Shown: positions 1 through 12,702 of the stretch, in pieces | How the letters are laid out: each line of letters opens with the position of its first letter | Numbering within the stretch: the first letter of the stretch is position 1 | Source: Ectocarpus siliculosus | Lineage: Eukaryota; Sar; Phaeophyceae; Ectocarpales; Ectocarpaceae | Assembly: GCA_000310025.1 (NCBI GenBank) | Contig: FN649734.1 | Span: 711,762-775,761, forward strand | Direction of reading: 5' to 3' | Length of the DNA stretch: 64,000 nt | The notes under the pieces: generated by a model | The model's database searches: none | Told to the model about the DNA's origin: nothing | What the model saw: the letters and a program-made list of their open reading frames with translations, nothing else | Program-made: the position numbers and the translations under genes

Positions 1-466
1 AAAAAGGGGGGGGGGGGGGGGAGAAAGGGGGGGTTGTCAACGACCGCAGTTGTCAAGCTATACGGAGGATGTAAAGAGAGGTCGGAGCGTAGGGAAAGCC
101 AATCGTGAAGGGAAAACCGGGCATCGTGCCTGTATCACAAGCACCCCAGGTGGATGAAAAGCACCAACGACCAAGGAATACAATGTTTGAGGTGTTTGAT
201 TTGATTTGCTTATGTTATATATTGAAGGTTTTGGTTATGGGCAGGGAAACAAGTTCATCGAGCATGCCGCCACCGTATGCATACACAACCGTACCATATC
301 GTGCCGTACCGTCCCACGTTATAAACCCGCAAGCCGGAAGGTGCTGAAGCGAACCTCACCACCAGCACCACACCATGCGACACCACGATCAGCACAACAA
401 ACCCGTACCATACCACGCCATATACCGTCCCACTTCCTCAACCCATCCATACAGAAACTGGCTCAC

Positions 467-3400
467 CCTGAGAGGAGTGGCCTCGGCCAGGAGGAAGGCG
501 CTGAAGCAGACCACCACGGTGCACGTGATCTCGCTCAGGTGGTCTTCCAGGATGTAGCCGATGGCGAAAGACCTGCGCACGTCCCGTCCACCCCAAGAGT
601 CCCGGCACCACACCCGCAGGCAGGGTCACGGTCAGGAGCAAGGGGTCGCGTTTGAGGGGAGGGGAGGGGAAACAAGCGAGATCGCCACCTGGCTAGGGTG
701 GTCATGAAGGGTGCGACCAAAAAGAAGGGTAATCCTTGCATTTAGTCCAATTCGGGAAAGGAGATATAGATATGGGGAGGGATTCAGGAGAAGAAAGGCG
801 ATCACGATGGCGTCGTGGGATAGCGTGGAGGCGGGGGGAAAGCTTCAGGCGTCGTCGTATGCCATCGTCGATTTATGGAGGCGTCGTCAACCCCGGTAAC
901 GCGGCAACCAAGAGGTCTCTGGGCCCTCTTACTGTTGCGTACCATACTCCCGAATCGAATTCACAATTCCCCCTCAGGATTACAGATTGTTCACTTCCGA
1001 GAGGGAGAATCGAACCTTCAACCAGTTGCTATCGTAAGGTTGCGATTATAACCGTAAGGTCACCTGGATGAGCGGCGAACACAAACCTAGAGGAACTCGT
1101 GCTCCAGGAAAAAACACAAAACAACGGGCGTCCTCACACTGGTGGGAAAACATAAGCGCTGGAGGGAAAACACCAGCACTGGTGGAAATGGAAACATCCG
1201 GCTGCAAGCTCGCGGGACTCACGGTGGAGAAAGACACCCGAGGTCGGGAAGTCTCCGGGTTGGGATAGGGGCATATCGTTCTTGTTGTCGGCGATTTCGA
1301 CCGAAAACACGCGGAAGCCACCAAAAAAGGGGGTCGAAGCCAGCGTCGGCTAGCTTCAAAGCACCACAGAACTAAAGGGCTGAAGCGAAGAGGGTGGGGC
1401 TATTGGCAGCGGGAATCACACCAATAGACCGGTGAGCGGTGACGGTGTAGTAGTATGCTTTCGGCTGCGAAAGACTCATGTCGCGATAAAAGTGGAAGAC
1501 AAAACAACCGCAGGAAGGGTGGGTAGGGGGGCTCAGGGGGAGCAACCCTGCTGTGTGACCACGGATTGGACATTGCTCCTACCCAGCAGACATGCTGTGA
1601 CTCGTGAGCACTGATTGAAAGTGACGAAAAGAAGAAAAAAAAAGGCTTGAGCAGGGTCCCGATGACAGGAAATCTTAAACGCGTGTTTTATCCCGCTCGT
1701 AAGACTGGTACCCTTTCATCGGTCGCCCGGTAAGCGCGGTCGACAGCCAATCACATCGAGAACCAAAAACGTGCAGTATCAGCACGGACTCACCCGATCA
1801 TGCCCGTGAAGAAGCCAACCGCGGGGCCCCCAAGACCCAGGCGCACGAACTGAGTCACAACGTGGCCCACGGACGTCGAGCCTATCCCCGTAGACGCGTC
1901 GAAGAAGACGGAGAACACCACGATGGAGGTTCCGTCGTTGAGCAACGACTCCCCCTCGATCAGGACGGCCAGTCGCTCCGACACACCGAGTTCCTGGTCA
2001 AAAATGCAAGCGCAGGGTGGGAGGTATTCGTGTAAACGCACGCCGTAGTGGGTAGACCATGGACCTCGCATCTCTACAATGCCGGGATGGAGTGATATGC
2101 CGGGTTTTCGCCGGCCCACGACACTTTTCATAAGGATGAACCAGAAGCTGGTCATTTTTCATGCGTTTCGGGTAGACTCAGATATTGACCTGCTAGTGGC
2201 TCCTGTGCTCAAAAATTCTAAATCCCACAGCACTCGAAGACAGGGGGAGGGTGCTAGGGGGCACTCAGAAAAAAAAGTCAATGGCTCCGATGCCAAAATG
2301 CTGCTGAAGCCTGCTGCACTCAAGGAGAGGCAGTGAGGGAAGATTATCTGGATCGGCCGAGTTGGTTTTGGCTCGGAAAAACGCGGTCCCAGTGCGGCCA
2401 CACGCACGAAAAAATGGTGGCGGTAGTGGTGGGTTGGTGCAACGGAATGGTCAACGTACCCGGCAAAATAGGTTAGACCAATGATACTAGTGCACCGAAT
2501 TTACGCTTCTCGAAATGACTCTACAGTCTCGTGTAGCTTCGTTCGCCAACCTCCCGGCAGGCGTCGCCAACATCTCCCACGGCGCCTTTCAATGCGAAAA
2601 AGCAGCAGGGGCACCAGCAGCACCATCTCAACCGAAAACACCACCAAAAGCAAACTGCCACACATGGAAGCACGCGCTGGTACCTTCATGAGCGCGACCA
2701 CAGCTACCGGATCGGTTGCACTGGTCATGGCTCCGAAGAAGAGGCAGGTGTTCCAGTCCCAGTCGTAAGGGAACACATACTTTGAGAAGACGGCCATCAT
2801 GATCGTCGCCGCCAATACCCCTGGGCCGGCAAGCACGAGCACCTGCATCGGGCGTCCCAGACAACAAGGAACATGGATAAGCATCGAGCATGAGACTGAA
2901 TAGATGAGACCTTGTAGTGATTAGAGGAAGTAAACTATTCCAATAACCTCAAGTATTCGTTTCGGGCTGTATGCAGATTCGTGATTTGTGATTCTTCCTG
3001 GTTAGTTGAGGTTCGCTGGGCTCGTCGAGTCAACAACACGTCAGCTGTTGTGAGCTGTTCGAGCTTGGGAAACGTCGCCGATGGCAGCTGCCAGTCGATT
3101 CACACCAACACATGGTTTACACTTGCATCTTGCATCACGCCTTGGTGACATTATTCACTACTATCCTCTGATGAGCCCACTCCGGAGGTGTGCCTTGTAT
3201 AAATAAATAGTAACTTTGGCAGTTTCAGGGGGGGAAGAAGCTGTCCAAAATAGAGGGGGTTTGTCGCAACGGGCAAGGGGCTGGTTCAGCAGGCACAGCA
3301 TCCCTCTTTCAACCAGCCACCATCAACCCAAACTCATATCCCACCATACCACACCACATCCACATCTCTCTTGTCTCTTTCTCTTGCTCTGTGCCTGTGT

Positions 3401-6400
3401 CTGTGTCTTTCTCTCTTTCTCTTTCTCTCTCCAGATGCCACTATTATATCAATCGACACTCATTTGCCCTCCCCTTCTCACTGAATATCTCACGGCGTTT
3501 GGCGCTTGGTGATGTCCTATTACAGCTTGGTCCGGTGAAAACCCGGCGGGTTCCGTCCCGGTTTAGTAGGGATGCGAGGTTAATGGTAAAAAAACTACGG
3601 CATGCACGGCTGTGAGTACACCCCCCCCCCCCCCCCTCCCCTTCTCCGCGTCACCTGCCACATCTCTCTCAGGAAAATGTGCACGTCCGTGAAGAACGCC
3701 GACTCGAAGATCAGGATCGGCAGCAGCGCGTAAAAGATTATCTCGGGGTTCATGAACCGGATCGTGTCGAGGGAGGTGGACAGGTCCGACCCCAGGGTGG
3801 ACTGATCCGTGAACTCCAAGATCAACCCGATCACGATGCCGACCTGCGACAAGCATGTGGCGAGAGTTAGGTGTGTCTCATTTGCGTGTGCGCGTACCTA
3901 CCGAAGTAGCGGGTGCGAACGCACAGGAGCGCGATCGAGCAGATAAATTTCCGGTTCAGCGACCAAGAGGGTGCGAGACTAGACCGTGAAGATAGCTCTC
4001 GGAAGAGATATTTCCAACAACGAGATATTTCCGAATCCGCCCATGTCAGCATTGGTAGCCTCCTGGCTGTGGAGAGACTGGAGCTTTTCAATCATCGATT
4101 GACCGCACGCCCGTGCGCTAGCCCGCACCATCACGATGTTTGTCTACGTAGGGTCGGCGGCGCTAACCGTCTCCGAGTAAACTACACTGTATGAAGGACG
4201 GGTCAACTCCGCGGATCTATACCGTGCAGTATCTATGACAGCTTGATATTATACGCGACCCAGCAGGATAAACACTCTGTAAGAGCCCGGATCGGACTTC
4301 TTCAGGTAGAGAAAGGCAAGACCGTAGGGCAGCAAGAGACAGCGACGTATTGGGTACAATCTGGAGCTCTTCGGGTAGATAAAAAGGCCGAGGCCGTAGG
4401 GTCGCAAGCAGCAGCAAGCGACGGTGACAATATGACAGCAGCATAAAAATCAGGAACAAAACAAAAAAGAAGACGGATCGTGGATACTTTACCCACGAAC
4501 ATCGCGACATTCTACCCGCGATCACTATTCTACTCGCGATCACTGTGCCGACAAGGGAAAACAACACAAAGGACGGCCGCGCTCACCACGAGGATCTGGA
4601 CGGTGTACGGCAGCCGGATGTAGTGCATGACGTAGGCCCGGAACACCACGCCTATCGCCAGGGCGAACACGATCGCCCCTACCCCCTGGTCGGTCACCTT
4701 CGGAAAAATCGATAAATCATTCGGAACCAAACGGTTAGCGTGCGTGTCGAGGGGGGGGGGGCGTGAAGGACAGAAGCGAGCGAGTACAGGCGGGGGTGGG
4801 TACGCGGGGGAGCCTGAAGTATTGGCCAAACCAAGCAAGACCGAAGTGGTCGGTCATCGTACATGCCCGCCGATCGTCACAATTGCAAGGTTTGATAGGA
4901 ACATTTCTCTTCGGCGATGAGGAAAACGGCTACCCTCTTGCATGGTCTATGGCTGCATGGAGGAACTCGAGGGGGTCACGATGGCGAAATGGACCGAGCA
5001 CGGCGATGACGTCAATGTAGACGGGTTTTGCGCTCCAAGATCTCACATCCTTGCGTTTGTTCTCAGCGGCGGAAAGGAAACTAAATATGTATATGGGAGA
5101 TCGATTGTTCGTCGTTTCGTTCTACAACCTCGTAGAAGGGGTGCTACTTCCTCTCGCCCTGAAGCGAAAACACAAACAAAACACCTGCACCAACGACCAC
5201 CTCTTGTTGCTTCACATCCCCGGTTACTTGCCCATCCCGTTCAAACCACGCACGGATGGTGCAGTACATGAACCAACCCAGCAAGTGCCAATGCTCCGGT
5301 CTCAATGTATCGGTGCTGTCGCACGCGTTGTGCATCACCGGAGAGCCTGTTGAGTGAGTATGTGCTGCCCTTGCGCTACCGAACGCGGAATCACTGAAGA
5401 GCCTGGGAGTTAAGAACTTGACTGTCAAAAAGATAGAAGTAGAAACTTATAAAAAACTTGACTATGAGAACACGTGCTCGAAACAAGAACCCCCGTGCAA
5501 AATCCATTGGTCGCTGTTGGGCTACCGGTACCCCACACAGGGATTAGGAAACGAGCCTCAGCAAAACAACGAGGTTCCTGAGAGCGGCGGCGCCTGTCGT
5601 GTGAAAAAGAGTCAGTCTGGCCAGCCAACGGACGGCTTCGTCCCTCGGTACGTACAATCGTACAACGCCTGTGCAGGCACCCTTGCGCGTATGTATGTAT
5701 GCGTACCGTATCCCACTCAAGATAACACGCCCGGTGATAGACATCATTGGCGTCCAACAGGAGTATGTCCAGCGGGCGGTGCGCTATTCTAGAGAGTTTT
5801 GAGTGGTATCTTGATCTGACAGCGTGGGACAAATTTTACCTTGGGCTCAGTTGAGCCGCAAAAATATAAAAACATCATCGCCTGATGGCGTGGTAATCTA
5901 ATCTGTAGGGGAGCGGTTTCTATTGTAGTGTTATCTTGTGTAGAAATGGAAGGAATATGCACACCACAACAATTTGCACCTATGCATAGGAATATACATG
6001 GTGTGAAACAAGCGATCGTGTCACATATGCGTACTGTATGGATAGCATACATGACATATTCCTTGCGTCACGCGCACCTGTTGTAGGTAGTAGGTACACA
6101 TGTCGTGAGAAAAAAGTATTGTCAAGCGCAACATGTGTCATTTGGAAAGTGAACATATATAGCCCTTCCTTTCTGGCGAAAACCACAATGGACCGACTGC
6201 TGTACTGCTTGCAGATGGCCGCCCGTTGGTGATGTACGCCACCACACCGATGTCTTAACCCTTACGTGACTGAGCTATCACAATCTGACTCTCGTCTTTC
6301 CTTACATAGTTCTCGAGAACTTGTTCTTGGAAAACTAACTCAAAAACCATTAGACCAGTCAGCGTAGAAGCCAATCAAACCATTAGCTAGTCAGCCCAAT

Positions 6401-7668
6401 CAGCGCTGACAGTCTGTACATAGAACTGAGGTGGATAGCTTGTAGAAACACACATGATCACGCCGGTGAGGACGACGATGATCACGCCGGTGAGGACGAC
6501 GATACAGCAACGAAGAGACGTTGGGTGTGTTCGCGATCTTTCTGGAGACAAAAGTAATCGGTGGTTGCGATCTTTCTGGAGACAAAAGTAATCGGAACTG
6601 CAATCAGCACTGTATTCACATACGGGTTAACCACCGTGCGTAGTGTAACCACAGAGTGAATAAACACATAAACACGCTTTGGTGCCTTGGGTTGGTTTTC
6701 GGAATCGTTTGAAAATGGAAAATGGCGGCGGGATTCTTCGCAACGAAAACGCTGTGACTGCTACTGGGGTTGGTTGTTGCACAACAACAGCAGTATGAGT
6801 GCGTGTTAGTTAGTATCTCTCATCAACATTAGAACCTCAACAGCGACAGCAATGGAATTGCAGCAGTTGCATGCACCACCGCCAGGGGGGCGCGTGGGCG
6901 CGGGCGTGTGCGCGCAGCGGTGCCAATATCGCAAAGCAGCGTTAGCGATGAGGCAACGCCTTTACGCAAGGTACAAGGAGTGCCGAGTGCTGAGGCTTGT
7001 CGGGCCTCTAAATATAGCTCCATATGGGGAGATTGTGGTTTGCGTTTCAATCAATGCCAGCCCTCCAGCAGGATTGCACTCTACCGCGGGTTGCCTACAT
7101 AGTGCATGCCATCCTGCGAACTTGTGTCCCGCTGTAGTCAATTGTCGGTGTGACAAAAGAAACGGTCGCAACAGGATGATCGATCAATCTTGGATAGGAT
7201 TTCAGCAGGGCCCCTATGCAGATACAAAAAGAGAAGAGCAGCCTGCCGCTGCACCTCATCGGTACATCGGTGAATACACTGCGACCCATCCTCCCTTTTT
7301 TCGCCAAGAAACCGTCAGAGCTTTCTAGTCTCCCGCCAAATTGATCTACGGGAGAGTCAAGCCGACGTGCCGCACAAGAGCCCGCAACGGGGTTGGCAAC
7401 CTCGAGACAAAAACAAATAAAAACGTACATCGTGGTGCGCCTCCCCCTCCGCGTGCGTGCTGTCGTCGTGAGTTGAGGTTACGCTGTCGACTGCCTCCCC
7501 TGTGCTAGACAGCAGCCTCGCGCCCGCAGAGGACGTCCAGCTTGCCAGCATCTCCGCCATCGCTTCTTGTCTGACAACGGTAGGGAAGGCGCCTCGCTGT
7601 TGATCGTCATCCGCGACAGTGCTGCTGTAAGTGATGCTCGCAGCAAGCAGCTTCACAGCCTGCGGCAT
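467..7668 (-). CDS. CPA1 Na+/H+ exchanger, SOS1/SLC9C-like (3' end beyond window)
   Basis: Integral membrane cation/proton antiporter that exchanges Na+ (or K+) for H+. Six exons were found, transcribed right to left: 7668-7429, 4697-4587, 3843-3655, 2842-2684, 1993-1794, 572-467; all junctions are GT-AG and phases agree. Together they give about 335 residues. The family core is clear: RLPYTVQIL, FMNPEIIFYALLPILIFES, LAGPGVL, then SATDPVAVVALMK split from ELGVSERL by an intron, and IEGESLLNDGTSIVVF. The ND and ATDP motifs belong to the ion-binding region. The order LAGPGVL / FPYDWDW / ATDPVAVVALMKELG resembles plant SOS1 and sperm SLC9C rather than animal plasma-membrane NHEs. The last visible exon ends at ATPLR, so the remaining helices and any cytoplasmic regulatory tail lie left of base 1; 1-466 reads as intron. 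The first exon (ATG at 7668, soluble ~80-residue leader) is the weakest part: it is supported by a strong GTACGT donor and matching phase only. Intron 1 (4698-7428) holds no other gene I can see. Confidence 0.85.
6456..6595. repeat. Two short tandem/direct duplications in exchanger intron 1
   Basis: A 24-bp unit beginning gatcacgccggtgagg occurs twice head to tail at 6456-6479 and 6480-6503. A second 29-bp unit containing tctttctggagacaaaag occurs at 6533-6561 and 6567-6595. Both pairs are essentially identical, so the duplications look recent. No function is apparent. Confidence 0.8.
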
Positions 7669-7904
7669 CAAGCGGCATTACACAGGGTCTCCGCGAACTG
7701 GACCAAACGAACTGCCGTAGGGGGTAGCCCTCCGGGACTGTCAGTCAGTGCAGCACCGACAGCAAGACAATACAATCTGTTTATGTGATTGCATGACCTG
7801 CAGCCTGTTTCTGGTCTCGAGCGCGAAGGAAGGAGAGCCAGTACGCCAAGTACAGAGATCGGAGGACCTCTTGCCTGCTGACGTCTGTGGTTGGAGCTTG
7901 AGCC
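7669..7904. promoter_or_regulatory. Probable bidirectional promoter gap between exchanger and helicase genes
   Basis: If the exchanger starts at 7668 (minus) and the helicase at 7905 (plus), only about 236 bp separate the two start codons, so both promoters and 5' UTRs would share this stretch. I see no clear TATA box or other core element. The call depends entirely on the two tentative first exons. Confidence 0.3.
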
Positions 7905-10900
7905 ATGCAACGGTGGCGGAGAGGCCGAGGCAGCGGCGGCAGCAGCAACGTGGCCGCCGGTTTGGTGTCTTGGCTCCTGTTGATATCTGACAGCACCAGG
8001 TCTCGCTCTCGCGCTACCGCAGCGGCAACAGCAGCGCCCAAAGGCGTTGTCGCGTTTACCACTGGCGCTACTGGGAGCTCTTTTCTGACGAGGAGGAGAA
8101 GGAGTGGTGGCATCAATGGTTTGCCCAGCACCTTGTCCGCAGGTGCTGCTTCGCGGTTTGAAATGCGAAGCGGGGCCTGCGGCGGCGACCGAGCTGCTGC
8201 TTCTGCCGGCGGCGGCCTGCGGCTGCCATCATCCTCATGGGGCGCAGCAAGACCGGTGGCGTTCGATCAGCAGCATCAGGTGTGCTGATCCAGAGCAGTT
8301 CATCCTTCTCAAACTGCAACCCTGCGATGTTGGTGTTACGTATGTGTGCGCTTTTCCTACGGTTGACCCACCAACAGATGGGTTGAACGTCAACGCAACT
8401 GCAGCCTTAAATAGGGTTGTTGCCGGGGGTGCTACTTGCGGGGGTGGCGTTGAACACCGAAGTACGCCTACACATCCTGCTTGTTGGCAAATGCAACAGA
8501 GAAAGTCCTTGGAAATTGAAAACAGATAACATCTCGACACGTGCAGAGCACGGTAAATAGCACCCCCACCACCACCCCCACGAGTGACTTAAGGACGGTG
8601 GCCATCCAAGCTGTAAAGCGACTCATCCATCGCCTAGTAGCACAAGATTGCGCCGTCCCTGCAGACACCAACCTGGGCGATATTTTTCTAAACTCTGAAA
8701 CTTTTCCCGCGGGGCGTGGCATCTTCCGAAGCGGTGGTAGCGGTTTGAAGAGCCAACTGCCCAATCGCACTCGGTGTACGACTATTTACGTGTTGGGGGG
8801 AGTTGTATCCATAGGGAGGCTGTTGCGCCTCTCAAAAGCACCACCAGCGTACGAGAGACTATTGCCAAACTGCGGTACACTCGGTCATGAGCAAACTCTA
8901 GGTTGGGCCTGCTGCCGGGCGACCTTGGTTCGGTACCAGGTACTACGACGGTAAATACAGAAGGACCTTTTTTTCGGAAGGTTTTGACGACGGCTGAAGC
9001 AACCGTAGATGGCTGCCACAGTGCACAGCATACGCGCAGGAACTCAATCGGAAATGTTGGCCCCCTATCCTGTTGCTCGCCTGCTGTAGTCGTTAACGCC
9101 CCTAGCCTTTTCCCTATTTCGTCGACGGCTCTCGTGGACAGCGACTTGATAAGTATTTCGCGCTTTCCCGGTACTCGACCTCAACGAAGTTAACAACAAC
9201 AACAATAACAACAACGACAACGACATGCTGCCCTCGCCTTGCACACACAAGGAACAATACGATTGGCCATCGGTGATCGGTCCTTCGGGAATGATGCTCC
9301 GTCCTCCCGAGGACGTGGCGTGGTCAATGGTCTAACGGCTAAGGCATGCAAAACACAAGAGTACGCCTCCTCTATACACATACAATCCCGCCCTTTTTTT
9401 TCTTCACGAAACCAGCTTGCGCCGCCGCTTCATGCCGGCAAAAAGGATGCCTTCTTCGATGAAGAGGACGAACCACTCCCGTCCCCTTCGAATAGCCTGT
9501 CCGACGTTGACATCGACCAGCTCTTGTCTGAGCTAGCCGGAATGGACGGCGGGCCAACTCCCGAGGCCCGCTCCGGCGAGGCACAGGTTGACGAGGAGGG
9601 GTGGGGAGAAGAGAGGGGGGGCGATGGTTTTGACGACGACGACGGTTTTGGTGGCGGCGGCGGCGGCAAGAAGGAGAGAACGACGTGGAAGAAGAAGGGG
9701 AAGAGGAGACGTGGTTGGGGTCGGGAGTCCGAGGTGAGAGCGACAGCAAAGTGCAGGGAGAAGATGTTGCGGTGGTACAAGTACACAATAAAGTGCCTTG
9801 CCCGGTGCTTTGTGGTTCTGGCACCTTGTTAGGGAGAGTGTCAGAAGTGTGTTCTTTTTGCAGACGCGCCCTGTGTGTTTGGGGGAGAGGTGAAGGCGTG
9901 ATGGTACGTCGTACATCGTTCGTCGTTCATGGCCTGTTGTCATGATTTTTTTAAATCGTTCCATGTGTTGTGTTTCTGCGTTCATTGTGGTTCATTTTAA
10001 CCCTTACGTAACTAAAGGCCGATTCAGCTCCGTTCTCACCTCCGATCACTTTGCGTGCCGAAAGATCGCCGTTGTGCCTCGGCTAAGAGCAAAACACATA
10101 CCTGGTACATAGAGAGCAGGAGGGACACACAGGCAGCCCACCCCAAAAGCACGCTTATCAGCAATGCGCAAAGACTCACATACTACAATACTATTCACCC
10201 ATGCCTAATCTCTCTGACGTGGAGCAGATACCCTTTCCAGATCCAATCTACTGCCTACCGGCACTGTAAGATTCACACGCAAAATACCACCGGAGGGTAC
10301 ATACAACACCCTGAACATGTGATCAACCCGGTGCCGCATCCGCGGGGGAGAGCAGAGAAAGCGCACACCGGAGCCGATGCTAACGTACTGCCTCGGTGCT
10401 TGATGTTGTTGTGATTGCGGTGCGTGTGGTTCCCAGTATTGAGAGTGAAGGGTGGTTCGTCTGCTGTATGCAAAATTTCGCTCAAAGGCAAGGGTTTTCG
10501 GGACTACAGCTCCGATCACAGCTCTCTATTTGTAGTACAGAATAGTAAAGTTTATCACGATTTTTATGTATTTTGTGCGGTAGTGGATGATGGTCTCGAT
10601 TCTCTGATGAGCTGGCCGTTTTTTCGTCGATCTGGCGCTTCTGTGAGGCGGTTTCCCGTCAGCGTTTTCGCATCTCGCGCCGCTAGCATGTGCGCTTGCC
10701 GTATGCTCTGTCCAAGGATGAGGTGGAGAAGATGTGCCAACAGGTATTATTTGCACGGGTTCATCCTCTGTGCGGACGGCTGCTGTCGGAGACAGGCATG
10801 CACACCTGCTCAGAAACTATTGCTGCTGTACAGTCTATTTCTCTTCGCATAGCAGTAGTACTACTGTACTCCTGTTCGTCACCCTGACATATACCGCATG

Positions 10901-12649
10901 CCCATCCCTGTGAGCCCCACACATGGACCCACTGCTGCACCATCCTTGCCGCCGTGATTTATGGGTGTACACGCATGTTTGGAAGATCTTTGACCGCAGA
11001 GAGCCAGTTGTGGGAAAAAAAAATAAAAATAACCCAGTCACGTAAGGGTTAAGGTGTGCGGTGCGCAACACGCTACTGTTGTACCAAACTGTGGTCGTTG
11101 TGTGTAAGGCTTGAATAGGCTATTCCCTCAGTGTGTACCGAGGACTACAAGTTGTAGTCGCTATGCCATGCATTGCTGTCTTTCTCAGTACCCAACCGCC
11201 GTACGCCTTGCCCTCTCCTCCCATTAAAACAGAAACAGAGACAGATCCAAACCGATGGAAGATTCATCCGTGACATTATTGAATCAAAGTTCTAGCAAGC
11301 GTGAGCTACTGCAGCCGCTGCTTGTCCTCCGAATGACTTCCTCAGCGCTCAGAATTTATCTTCGCGATGCAGCCACCCTTCGAGAATCCTCGCTCCGCTT
11401 GTGTAATTGTACGCCAAAGTCGAGCCCCCGTTACCGAACGCTCCCACCGCAGGAAACCCCACCCCCGCCGGCTTCCATCGGAAGCCTAGAGCAGGAGCTC
11501 CTGGGCATGTGGCATGATTCCGACGAGGGGGGCAGAGGCAACGACTACATCAAGCCGGGAGATAAGCGAAGCGGCATCGAGGGGAGACGGGCGCGGCGGG
11601 GGAGGGACTACCGTCGTCGTCGGGCTGGCGTCGCCGGCGAAGGATTGCTACAGGACGGTGGTGGTGGTGGTGGGGGGGGGGGGGGGGCGATCTCCAGAGC
11701 CGTTTCCGATGAGGATCTGTTCGAGAGCTTGTTCGGGGACCAGAGGGGGGCCCGTGTTGACGTCGGGGGGGGGGCTACGGAGCTAGCAGGTGAGGATGCT
11801 GCCGGCAGTGTACCTCTCTCATCCCCACGACCTGCTCATGTGGAGAGGTTGAACTTGCTCTCCCGGATCGTGCAGGGAGTTCGCGCGAACGGGGGGCGGT
11901 TTATGTCGAGGGGGGATGAAGGTGCTGCATCCTGCTGTGGTATTCCGTAAATGTCACTATTATAGCATTCGGCCCAATACGGCCTTGCCTCCTGGAGTGG
12001 ATTTTCGGCATTCGGGGGGGGGTCGGGGTTCATTTCTGTCGGAGACTGGGGGGGTGGCGGGGTTGTCTATGTTTCTTTGTCCCTGCTTCGTAGACTGTGG
12101 CTCTGTAGGATGTGGTCCTTGTTGTGGCCCCCTTCCGGCAGCTCTTTTATGGGGACCGGAGGTTGATGTTCTATGGCATGTGCGCTGCCACCAAGCTCGC
12201 CTGTAATAGGGAATCGCATCAGGCGGAGGCCATCCATGCTCTGCAGAAAAGAGGGATGTGTGTGGTTTGTGCTTCTGTCGTTCAGTGTGGCCCGAACGAG
12301 CTCGGCGGGATTCGTTTGTGTATCCGTTTACCAACCCCTCCGCTTCTTATTGTCGTTTCAATCGTTTTCTGTGTCCGGCGCTTTCGCTCCGCTTTCGCCA
12401 AGCGAGCAGCTCGGGAAGTATAGGTCACTCGCTCAACACTGTCTCAACCGCTTGCCTGTTCTCACTCGCTTTCCTAGTGTTTTTTGTTTTGTTTCGATGC
12501 TTGGCCCCGACCAAAACCCGATCGCTGTTCTAGATGCTTACACCGACCTGCTGCTTGGGGAGACGGCGGCAGACGCCGGGAGCAGGAAGAGCAGGGGCAG
12601 GGGTAGAGGCAAACGGGGCTCTCAGAGGCAAGGGGAGTCTTTTCTGCTG

Positions 12650-12702
<53 letters not shown>

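Noticed and set aside
970-1065. tRNA-like sequence with a B-box-like GGTTCGATTCTCC on the minus strand
   Set aside because: No closing acceptor stem and no acceptable A box at the right distance.
7781-8770. Possible minus-strand exons with a hydrophobic [12 protein letters not shown] segment
   Set aside because: Phases do not join to the exchanger exon at 7668, no conserved block is visible, and the plus-strand helicase leader exon 7905-8279 competes for the same bases. Not excluded, only less supported.
6255-11052. A single 4.8-kb transposon bounded by the perfect 18-bp inverted pair
   Set aside because: It would swallow the first exons of two host genes and shows no transposase. The shorter 9997-11052 pair is more economical.
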